Shown one piece after another: positions 8,461 to 14,716 of a DNA stretch of 64,000 nucleotides (its first letter is position 1; every line of letters starts with the position of its first letter). Below the pieces are notes generated by a model. It made no database searches, was not told where the DNA came from, and saw only the letters and a list, made by a program, of their open reading frames with translations. Made by a program: the position numbers and the translations under genes. The DNA is from Oscillospiraceae bacterium (GTDB lineage Bacteria > Bacillota > Clostridia > Oscillospirales > Oscillospiraceae): contig JAFRQP010000014.1 of assembly GCA_017428565.1 (NCBI GenBank), positions 62,001 to 126,000 on the forward strand. Reading direction: 5' to 3'.

Positions 8461-9174
8461 TTACAGATACAGCAGGGAAAAGGCGATCAGAAACTGGGCG
8501 GGATAATACGTGAGATAGTTCAGCAGCAGATCCACCGGGCGCTCCTTTCCCTCACCGAAATAGGTGCCGCTGAGGATCAGGTCGGAGGCGGCAAAGAGCA
8601 ACGCTCCGGCGAAGAAGAGGTTCAGCGCGGTCTCTCGTCCGCCGTGAAACAGCGCCAGGGAACCGGAGAGCAGGACCGTGGAGAAGAGCAGGATCCCGTA
8701 CCCCGCCACAACGGGCTTGAACTTCCCGTAGCGCAGCTTCATGGGCTTTTCCAGCGCGGCGGTCCCCAGGCCGGCCATGACCGCCAGCAGCAGAGGCAGC
8801 CAAATGAAAGCAGGACGAGCCCCCGGGGCAAACTGCAGGCAGAGCCCCGTACAGTAGAGCACATGTCCGACGGCGAAGGAGGCGAAGCCCGCGTAGGTAA
8901 AGGGCTCGTCCCGCTCCGGAAACACATATTTCAGATCCAGCCAGATATCCCCCAGCAGGCCGAAGAGCAGGCCGGGGATCACGAACAGGCCCAGGGGCCG
9001 CAGAGGGCCGCTTTTGCCGGAGTGGTACCAGGCGCAGACGGCAAGACTCACAAACAGAGCCGAGCACAAGCCCTTCAGCAACACCGCCTTCACCGAGTAG
9101 CGGCGCAGCTTTTCCGCAAGATACAGGGCCAGGACGGCGGCGCCGCAGCCCAGCAGCAGAACACAGGTCAGCAT
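8461..9174 (-). CDS. YhhN/TMEM86 family membrane protein (lysoplasmalogenase-like)
   Basis: A 237-residue polytopic membrane protein with about eight hydrophobic segments. The conserved family features seen are FGLLGDIWLDLKYVF in the first half and ALLFAASDLILSGTYF plus LTYYPAQFLIAFS in the second, each with a membrane-embedded acidic residue. Family members hydrolyse the vinyl-ether bond of lysoplasmalogens; plasmalogens are common in anaerobic clostridia, which makes this plausible here. ATG 9174 is preferred over an upstream start at 9201 because AGAAAGGAG precedes it. First gene of the operon. Confidence 0.82.
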   Translation of the reverse strand: MLTCVLLLGCGAAVLALYLAEKLRRYSVKAVLLKGLCSALFVSLAVCAWYHSGKSGPLRPLGLFVIPGLLFGLLGDIWLDLKYVFPERDEPFTYAGFASFAVGHVLYCTGLCLQFAPGARPAFIWLPLLLAVMAGLGTAALEKPMKLRYGKFKPVVAGYGILLFSTVLLSGSLALFHGGRETALNLFFAGALLFAASDLILSGTYFGEGKERPVDLLLNYLTYYPAQFLIAFSLLYL

Positions 9175-9224
9175 GGCAGATCTCCTTTCTCCGCTTCTCA
9201 TCCGGATTGTCTCATTGTTTTACT

Positions 9225-9253
9225 ATTTTACCCGATAAAGCGCCGGATTGCAA
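9225..9253 (-). promoter_or_regulatory. Promoter of the YhhN-nitroreductase operon
   Basis: Minus strand TTGCAA (9248-9253), 17-bp spacer, TAAAAT (9225-9230), 50 bp before the ATG. Confidence 0.65.
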
Positions 9254-9351
9254 GAACGGGAAGCAGGAGAATGGGCGGAATACGCTCAGGAAGAAAGGCT
9301 TTTTCTGCTCCCTCCTCGCCGGTCTTGTCTATTCAGCTGCAAAAGCATCGG

Positions 9352-10854
9352 TCAAACGCTCGGCTTTCGCAGTTCCACGGTCTTGGTGGCCACTCTCTCG
9401 CAGAAGGCCCGGTCGTGCTCCACCAGCAGCAGCGTGGGCTGATGCTCCAGGATCAGCTCCTCAATCTGCATACGGGAAATCACATCGATGTAGTTCATGG
9501 GCTCGTCCCAGATATGCAGATGGCTCTTCTCGCAGAGGGAGCGGGCAATGAGCACCTTTTTCTTCTGCCCGGCGGAGAAGTCCGCCATGTCCTTTTCAAA
9601 CTGCTTCCGGGCGAAGTCCAGCTTGATGAGGATCGCCTTGAAAAGGCTCTCGTCGATCTGACAGGCCCGGGCATAGTCGGAGAGGCTGCCCTGCAGAGCT
9701 CCCGCGTCCTGGGGGACATAGGAGATGCTCAGGCCGCTCCCCATCTCCAGGCTGCCGGTAAAGGGGATCGCCTCGCCGCAGAGGAGCTTGAGGATGCTGC
9801 TCTTGCCGCTGCCGTTGCGGCCCAGGAGTGCAAGTCTCTCTCCCTGCAGCAGTTCAAAGCTGACGGGGTCGAACACCGGTCCGTTCCCGTAGTCCACCGT
9901 CAGATCCCGCAGCTGCAGCAGCCGTTCCTTGTGATAGGCCGGCTGACTCAGCTTCAGCGCCGCCTGGTGCTCGATGTTCTTCAGCAGCTTTTCCTTTTCC
10001 TCGATGGCCGTCTCCCGCCGGGTCTCGATGGCCTTGGCACGGGCCATCTGTTTTTTGGACTTGGCTCCCTGGAGGGGCCGCCAGCCCTTCACGTTGTCCA
10101 CCTGGATCCTGCTGATCCCGGTCTTGCGGCTTTCGGCAGCGTCCGACCACTGGGCCTTCTCCCGGGCGGTCTCCCGGAGCCTGCCGATCTCCTTTTTTAG
10201 CTTGTCGTTTTCCGCCAGCTCATAGGCGTCCTGCCGGCGCTTGTTCTCCCACCAGGAGGAGAAGTTTCCCTTCTGGACGTCGATGCTCGCCTTGTTGATG
10301 GACAGGATATGGTCCACGCAGCCGTCCAGAAAGGCCCGGTCGTGGGACACCAGGATGAAGCCCTTCTTCCCGCTGAGATAGCGGCTCACCACCTCGCGCC
10401 CGTGGGCATCCAGGTGATTGGTAGGCTCGTCGATGAGGGGGAAGCCGTTCTCCCGCAAAAAGAGCAGGGCAAGCAGGAGCTTGGTCTGCTCCCCGTGGGA
10501 TAGCGTTTCGAAGGGGCGGAAGAGCACTTCCTCCTCCAGCTCCAGCCGCGCCATCTCCCGCAGGAGCTTCCAGCGCGTAAGCTCCGGCTCCTGCTCCTCC
10601 AGCGCGTCCCAGGCGAGCCAGTCCGGATGCCTCGGTTCGCAGGGAAAATACACAAAGCGCAGCGAGGACGAGATCGTTCCCTGATAGGCATACTGCCCCA
10701 TCAAGAGGCGCAGAAAGGTGGTCTTGCCCCGACCGTTGCGCCCGGTAAAGCCCAGCTTCCAGTCCGAGTCGATCTGAAAGTTCAGATCCTCAAATACATT
10801 ATCATAGCTGCCATCATAGGCAAAAGTCAGATGCGATACTTGGATCAATGACAT
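9352..10854 (-). CDS. ABC-F ribosome-protection protein, Lsa type
   Basis: A 500-residue soluble protein with two ABC ATPase domains and no membrane segments. NBD1 has Walker A GRNGRGKTT, signature LSHGEQTKLL and Walker B LIDEPTNHLD. The inter-domain linker (about residues 200-300) is rich in charged residues. NBD2 has GRNGSGKSS, signature FSAGQKKKVL and HIWDEPMNYID. The N-terminus (LTFAYDGSYDNVFEDLNF) and the DEPMNYID variant resemble Lsa/CplR proteins, which displace lincosamides, pleuromutilins and streptogramin A from the ribosome. The resistance spectrum is inferred, not shown. The start is fixed by GGGAGG 8 nt upstream. Expression is probably controlled by the attenuator leader at 10872-11047. 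Confidence 0.9.
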   Translation of the reverse strand: MSLIQVSHLTFAYDGSYDNVFEDLNFQIDSDWKLGFTGRNGRGKTTFLRLLMGQYAYQGTISSSLRFVYFPCEPRHPDWLAWDALEEQEPELTRWKLLREMARLELEEEVLFRPFETLSHGEQTKLLLALLFLRENGFPLIDEPTNHLDAHGREVVSRYLSGKKGFILVSHDRAFLDGCVDHILSINKASIDVQKGNFSSWWENKRRQDAYELAENDKLKKEIGRLRETAREKAQWSDAAESRKTGISRIQVDNVKGWRPLQGAKSKKQMARAKAIETRRETAIEEKEKLLKNIEHQAALKLSQPAYHKERLLQLRDLTVDYGNGPVFDPVSFELLQGERLALLGRNGSGKSSILKLLCGEAIPFTGSLEMGSGLSISYVPQDAGALQGSLSDYARACQIDESLFKAILIKLDFARKQFEKDMADFSAGQKKKVLIARSLCEKSHLHIWDEPMNYIDVISRMQIEELILEHQPTLLLVEHDRAFCERVATKTVELRKPSV

Positions 10855-10863
10855 TGTTATGTC
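10854..10863 (-). repeat. Switching element copy 3 overlapping the ABC-F start
   Basis: On the minus strand GACATAAC, immediately after the GGGAGG ribosome site and reaching the A of the ATG. It is identical to copy 1 at 11017-11024 and complementary to copy 2 at 10970-10977; pairing with copy 2 would extend to 10 bp and hide the start. Confidence 0.8.
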
Positions 10864-10871
10864 CTCCCTGA

Positions 10872-10907
10872 GAAAAAAAGATCGGCCGCAGGAAAGCTCC
10901 CGCAGCC
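10872..10907 (-). terminator. Attenuator terminator in the ABC-F leader
   Basis: On the minus strand a 10-bp stem (10907-10898 with 10893-10884, two G-U pairs, 4-nt loop) is followed by GATCTTTTTTT. It lies upstream of the ABC-F gene and downstream of its promoter, so it must be read through for expression. Confidence 0.88.
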
Positions 10908-10954
10908 GTCAACAAAAGGGCATACCATGTCCGTATCGGTGTTGAAGGATCGGT

Positions 10955-10962
10955 GCTTTCCT
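10955..10962 (-). promoter_or_regulatory. Antiterminator segment of the ABC-F leader
   Basis: Minus-strand AGGAAAGC is perfectly complementary to GCTTTCCT (10890-10897), which forms the loop and 3' arm of the attenuator terminator. Pairing would break the terminator. Confidence 0.7.
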
Positions 10963-10969
10963 ACATACA

Positions 10970-10977
10970 GACATAAC
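10970..10977 (-). repeat. Switching element copy 2 (complementary copy)
   Basis: Minus-strand GTTATGTC. It can pair with copy 1 (11017-11024, 9 bp with flanks) or copy 3 (10854-10863, 10 bp), but not both at once. Confidence 0.8.
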
Positions 10978-11016
10978 AAAACAGACGGTCTCCCGCCGCC
11001 AATGCCGCTTGGCTCC

Positions 11017-11024
11017 GTTATGTC
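11017..11024 (-). repeat. Switching element copy 1, just after the leader-peptide stop
   Basis: Minus-strand GACATAAC three nt after the leader-peptide stop codon, so a ribosome on the leader peptide would cover it. Confidence 0.8.
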
Positions 11025-11026
11025 TC

Positions 11027-11047
11027 TCAGCAGGAAAACAGGTTCAT
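11027..11047 (-). CDS. Leader peptide MNLFSC upstream of the ABC-F gene
   Basis: A six-codon ORF reading MNLFSC then TGA. GAGGAG is spaced 8 nt from its ATG, a good ribosome site for so short a frame, and it begins about 25 nt after the predicted transcription start. It is followed at once by element copy 1 and then by antiterminator and terminator segments. This matches the known arrangement in which a drug-stalled ribosome on a leader peptide refolds the mRNA and allows transcription of ABC-F or erm genes. The peptide itself has no known stalling motif I recognise. Confidence 0.72.
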   Translation of the reverse strand: MNLFSC

Positions 11048-11077
11048 CCTTTCAACTCCTCTCTCTGTCTTAAACAT

Positions 11078-11106
11078 ATTGTACCACAGCTTTTCCCCGC
11101 GCACAA
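11078..11106 (-). promoter_or_regulatory. Promoter of the ABC-F transcript
   Basis: Minus-strand TTGTGC (11101-11106), 17-bp spacer ending TGG (extended -10), TACAAT (11078-11083). The leader is therefore about 215 nt. The region 10855-11215 holds only this leader and the two divergent promoters. Confidence 0.75.
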
Positions 11107-11156
11107 GCCCCGCGGCGCAAAAAAGCCTTTTTCTCTCCCGCAGCTTCCTCCGGGAC

Positions 11157-11185
11157 TTGCAAAGCGGGCCGTGATCCGGTATAAT
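11157..11185 (+). promoter_or_regulatory. Promoter of the guanylate-kinase-like gene
   Basis: TTGCAA (11157-11162), 17-bp spacer, TATAAT (11180-11185); divergent from the ABC-F promoter 50 bp away. Confidence 0.75.
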
Positions 11186-11215
11186 TGACGGGAAAAAGTC
11201 AGGGAGGGATCGCAC

Positions 11216-11773
11216 ATGGAAGAGAAAAAGGGAAAGCTCTACGTCGTCTCCGGGCCCTCCGGAGCCGGTCTCAAGGAGATCATCGGGGCCGTGCTGGAGA
11301 AGCGCAGCGACATCGGCGCCGTGACCCCAGTCACCGCCCGGAAGATGAAGGCCGGTGAGCAGGACGGCGTGGGCTTCTGGTTCTACGACCTGGAGGGCTG
11401 GAACGCGCTGAAGGAGAGCGGCGATCTGCTGGAATGCACGGAGTTCGCCGGCAACGACTACGGCACCTCCCGCCGTCTGGTGGAGGAGCAGCTCCGGGCC
11501 GGGAAGAAGGTCCTGCTGAACCTGGAGATCGACCGGGCGGCCCAGCTGAAGGCGGCCATGCCCGAGGCCGTCTGCATCTACATGGAGCCCACCGACCCCG
11601 CGGTGCTCCGGGCCCGCTATGCCGCCATCGCCCGCAGTCCCTACGAGCTGCCGGTGCGCATGGAGCAGGCGGAAAAGCAGCGGGAGCAGGCCAGCTTCTG
11701 CGACCTTTTCCTGCCCAGCGACGATGAGGCGGAGGCCGTGCGGGCGATGAACGCCCTGCTGGATAAGGGCTGA
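11216..11773 (+). CDS. Guanylate-kinase-like protein with altered P-loop
   Basis: A 185-residue protein of guanylate-kinase fold. YVVSGPSGAG is the normal lead-in to the P-loop, and PVTARKMKAGEQDGVGFWF is the GMP-binding segment (compare TTRxxRxGExxGxxYxF in Gmk). However the P-loop reads GPSGAGLKE where active kinases have GPSGxGKGT/S: the catalytic Lys position is Leu and the Ser/Thr that binds Mg is lost. The protein may bind nucleotides without phosphorylating them, or use the shifted Lys. GGAGGG precedes the ATG. It is a single-gene unit with its own promoter and terminator, so it is expressed deliberately. Confidence 0.75.
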   Translation: MEEKKGKLYVVSGPSGAGLKEIIGAVLEKRSDIGAVTPVTARKMKAGEQDGVGFWFYDLEGWNALKESGDLLECTEFAGNDYGTSRRLVEEQLRAGKKVLLNLEIDRAAQLKAAMPEAVCIYMEPTDPAVLRARYAAIARSPYELPVRMEQAEKQREQASFCDLFLPSDDEAEAVRAMNALLDKG

Positions 11774-11790
11774 ATCCTTGGCACAGACGA

Positions 11791-11829
11791 ACACACGGAG
11801 AGACGAAACCGCCTCTCCGTGTGTTTTCC
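11791..11829 (+). terminator. Terminator after the guanylate-kinase-like gene
   Basis: A 12-bp perfect stem, ACACACGGAGAG (11791-11802) with CTCTCCGTGTGT (11813-11824), followed by TTT. It lies between convergent genes. Confidence 0.82.
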
Positions 11830-11838
11830 ATTCATCGC

Positions 11839-13518
11839 TTACGCTTTCTTTTTCTTCCGCGGCAGCACCAGGGCCAGCTGCACCAGCGCGAAAACCGCCA
11901 CCGCCAGAGCCGAATAACTGTCGCCCCGGCCCAGGGCGCGGCAGATCCCCTCCGCCCCCAGGGCACAGAGCAGGCTGCCGATCACCGGCGCAAGGAGCCA
12001 GAAGCGCTTGTTCGTCTTCTCAAAGGCGGCCGGGATGCCCGCGAAGCCGCTGATCCCGCCCAGGATCATCAGCGCCGCAACGATGAGGCGACCCGTGGTC
12101 CCGGTCTTCGTATCCTGCAGGAAGCTCTCGGCATAGTCCTTCGCCGCAGGCAGCAGGTCCATGCCCTCGTCCGTCCTGCCGCGGATCCCGTCATAGTCCA
12201 GCAGGGTCAGACGCAGGGAGATCTCCCTCTGCTCCCGCTCCCGCTGCTGGGCAAGCTCTGCGCTCTCCCCCTCCAGCTGATCGGCCTCAGCGTCCAGCTC
12301 CTCCTTTTCCCGGCGCAGGGCCTCCTCCTGCTCGTCCAGGGCCGCGCTCTGCTCATCCAGCTGCCGACGGCCCTCCGCCAGGCCCTGCTGCCCCATCTGG
12401 ATCTGGCTGCCCGCAGCGTCCAGCGCGGCGCGAGCCTGCTCCATCATGGTCTTGCCCTGCTCCATCACAGGCTCCAGAGCGTCGATCTGCGCCTGGGCCT
12501 CGTCGATCTGTGTCTGGGCCTGGGCGATCTGCGCCTCGTATTCGCTGATCTTCTGCTCCATGGCCGCATCCACCGCCAGGAGCCACTCCCGGCTCATGGC
12601 ATAGCCCGCCTGGAGCTCGGCAAACTGCTCCTCCGTGATAGGGCTATCCGCGTCCATGTTGGCGACAGCGTCCCGCTGCTCCTGGATGCGGGCGCGAATC
12701 TCCGGTATCGTCATGCCGGTGGCCTGGGCGACCATGCTCTCGATCGCCGCCAGAGATTCCGCCGAGATCCCTTCCCAGGCGATCCCCTCCAGCCAGCTCA
12801 GATCCGCGTCGCTCTGCTGGGCCAGCAGCGCCAGCATCTGCTCCATCTGCTCGGGGCTGATGCCGCCCTGCTCCTCCAGCAGCTCGTACATGCCCACCGC
12901 CTGATCCAGCGCGGAGAGCAGCTCGTCATAGGCGGCGACGCTCAGCTCCTGCCGGGCGTTCTCGTCCCCGCTCTCCAGAATGGCGGCCAGGGCACGGCTC
13001 TGGTCCAGCTGCGCGCGGAGGGACTGCAGGGCCGCCTGGGCCAGCTCCAGGGTCTTGCGCGCCTCCTCCAGCTGCCGCTTTCCCGCCTGGAACTGCTCAT
13101 AGCCCTCCCAGAAGGCCCGCTCCTGCTCTTCGAACAGCGCGACCCCGGCGTAGTACTGGGCCATGCCCTGCTGGAAGGCGTTCTCCGCCTCGTCCAGCGC
13201 CGCGGCTCCGGCGCGGAGACCGCCCCGGGTGGCCGTATACACGGCCAGATCCATGCGGTGCTGAGCGGCCTGGTCGTCGTGCTCTTCCTGCGCCTCCCGG
13301 AGCGCCTGATCGCCCTCCCGGAAGCTCACACGACCCTCCAGCTCGCTTAAAACCTGTTCATATTCTTCGATCCGCCCGGTCAGGCGGCCGTAGTCTGCCA
13401 TGGCGCTGTCCCGATCCCGCAGGGCGCCCAGAATGCTGCCGAGACCTGCCAGCAGCATCGTCAGGCACAGAACGGCCAGAACCACGGCAAACAATCTTGT
13501 CAAGGCTGGGTGCTTCAA
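11839..13518 (-). CDS. Hypothetical membrane protein with long coiled coil
   Basis: A 559-residue protein. Residues about 8-35 form a transmembrane segment, about 45-440 are Gln/Glu/Ala/Leu-rich heptad sequence (strong coiled coil, for example EYEAQIAQAQTQIDEAQAQI), and the last ~100 residues contain three more hydrophobic segments ending in a lysine-rich tail (RKKKKA). The middle part would lie on one side of the membrane anchored at both ends, like YhgE/Pip-type or toxin-secretion spacer proteins, but I see no signature proving either family. The start is TTG (13518) with GGAGG upstream. A -10-like TATAAT is at 13566-13571 on the minus strand. Monocistronic. Confidence 0.75.
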   Translation of the reverse strand: MKHPALTRLFAVVLAVLCLTMLLAGLGSILGALRDRDSAMADYGRLTGRIEEYEQVLSELEGRVSFREGDQALREAQEEHDDQAAQHRMDLAVYTATRGGLRAGAAALDEAENAFQQGMAQYYAGVALFEEQERAFWEGYEQFQAGKRQLEEARKTLELAQAALQSLRAQLDQSRALAAILESGDENARQELSVAAYDELLSALDQAVGMYELLEEQGGISPEQMEQMLALLAQQSDADLSWLEGIAWEGISAESLAAIESMVAQATGMTIPEIRARIQEQRDAVANMDADSPITEEQFAELQAGYAMSREWLLAVDAAMEQKISEYEAQIAQAQTQIDEAQAQIDALEPVMEQGKTMMEQARAALDAAGSQIQMGQQGLAEGRRQLDEQSAALDEQEEALRREKEELDAEADQLEGESAELAQQREREQREISLRLTLLDYDGIRGRTDEGMDLLPAAKDYAESFLQDTKTGTTGRLIVAALMILGGISGFAGIPAAFEKTNKRFWLLAPVIGSLLCALGAEGICRALGRGDSYSALAVAVFALVQLALVLPRKKKKA

Positions 13519-13622
13519 GCTCTTTTCCTCCGCAGCACAAGGCTGAATGTCTGTTTTCTTCCGATATTATATCGCATCCCTCTGCGTTTTGATGAATAAT
13601 TTGTGATTTTCCGAAAATTTTT

Positions 13623-13651
13623 TTGACCCCGGCGGCTTTTTTTGCTATGCT
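13623..13651 (+). promoter_or_regulatory. Promoter of dus
   Basis: TTGACC (13623-13628), 17-bp spacer with a T-tract, TATGCT (13646-13651), 38 bp before the GTG start. Confidence 0.65.
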
Positions 13652-13689
13652 CGGGCTGACACGAAAACCAGGAAAAGGAGCCGGACGCC

Positions 13690-14658
13690 GTGATCGCTTC
13701 CTTCGCCCCCATGGAGGGGCTCACCTCCCATATTTACCGCCGGACCCACGCCCGCTTTTTTCCGGGCGTCGACCGCTACTACGCGCCCTTTCTGGCCCCG
13801 GACGGCCAGGGCAAGGTCAAGGCCAGCGCTCTGAGGGATCTGGACCCAGAGCTGAACCGGGACCTTTCCCTGGTCCCCCAGATCCTGTGCAACCGGCCGG
13901 AGGCCTTTCTGGCTCTCAGCCGGGAGCTGGAAGCCATGGGCTATGAAGAAGTGAATCTGAACGCGGGCTGCCCCTCCGGCACCGTGGTGCCCAAGCACAA
14001 GGGCGCCGGGATGCTGGCCGATCTCGACTCCCTGGACCGCTTTCTGGCTGAGGTCTTTTCCGCCTGCCCGCTGCGGGTCTCGGTGAAGACCCGGCTGGGG
14101 ATGGAGAGCGGGGCGGAGTTTCCCCGCATTCTGGAAGTCTATAACCGCTATCCCCTCTCGGAGCTGATCGTCCACGCCCGGCCCCGGGACGGGATGTACC
14201 GGAGCACGCCGGAACTTGGTCCCTTCGCCCTGGCCCTGGCGAAAAGCCGCGCCCCCGTCTGCTACAACGGGAACGTGCTGGACCGCAAAGCATATGAGAA
14301 AGTACTGTTAAACTTTCCCGGACTGGACAGGCTCATGCTGGGTCGCGGGGCGATCGCAAACCCGGCGCTTTTCCGGGTCCTGCGGGGCGGCACGGCTCTG
14401 GAGGCGCAAGAACTGCGGGCCTTTCTGGACGCCCTCTGCGCTGCTTTCAGAGAGGATGGGCTGCAGGAGCGGCTGATCCTGGGCCGGCTGAAGGAGCTTT
14501 GGTATTATGTCAACCACATGTTCCCCGGCGCGGAGCGGGAGCTGAAGCAGCTGAACAAGGCGCGCTGTCTCTCCGACTATGAGAGCGCGGTGGGGTTGCT
14601 CTTCGCCTCCGGCCGCTTCGACCCCGACGCCGCCTTCCCCGGCGCGCTGCCGGAATAA
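13690..14658 (+). CDS. tRNA-dihydrouridine synthase
   Basis: FMN enzyme reducing uridines in tRNA D-loops. The 322-residue protein opens with the Dus motif FAPMEGLTSHIYRR, has the catalytic-cysteine segment VNLNAGCPSGTVVPKHKGAGML, the His motif LIVHARPRDGMY, the FMN contacts CYNGNVLD and the phosphate-binding LMLGRGAIANPALF. The start is GTG with AGGAG upstream. Length and motifs are normal. The subfamily (DusA/B/C) is not resolved. Single-gene unit ended by a hairpin. Confidence 0.92.
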   Translation: MIASFAPMEGLTSHIYRRTHARFFPGVDRYYAPFLAPDGQGKVKASALRDLDPELNRDLSLVPQILCNRPEAFLALSRELEAMGYEEVNLNAGCPSGTVVPKHKGAGMLADLDSLDRFLAEVFSACPLRVSVKTRLGMESGAEFPRILEVYNRYPLSELIVHARPRDGMYRSTPELGPFALALAKSRAPVCYNGNVLDRKAYEKVLLNFPGLDRLMLGRGAIANPALFRVLRGGTALEAQELRAFLDALCAAFREDGLQERLILGRLKELWYYVNHMFPGAERELKQLNKARCLSDYESAVGLLFASGRFDPDAAFPGALPE

Positions 14659-14670
14659 GCTTTATCGCGC

Positions 14671-14706
14671 AGAAATCCCGGAGCCGAACAGGGCTCCGGG
14701 ATTTCT
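14671..14706. terminator. Terminator between dus and the Na/Pi symporter gene
   Basis: A 15-bp perfect stem, AGAAATCCCGGAGCC (14671-14685) with its complement at 14692-14706, 6-nt loop. The U-tract is poor, but the site lies between convergent genes. Confidence 0.75.
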
Positions 14707-14716
14707 TGTCTCTCTG

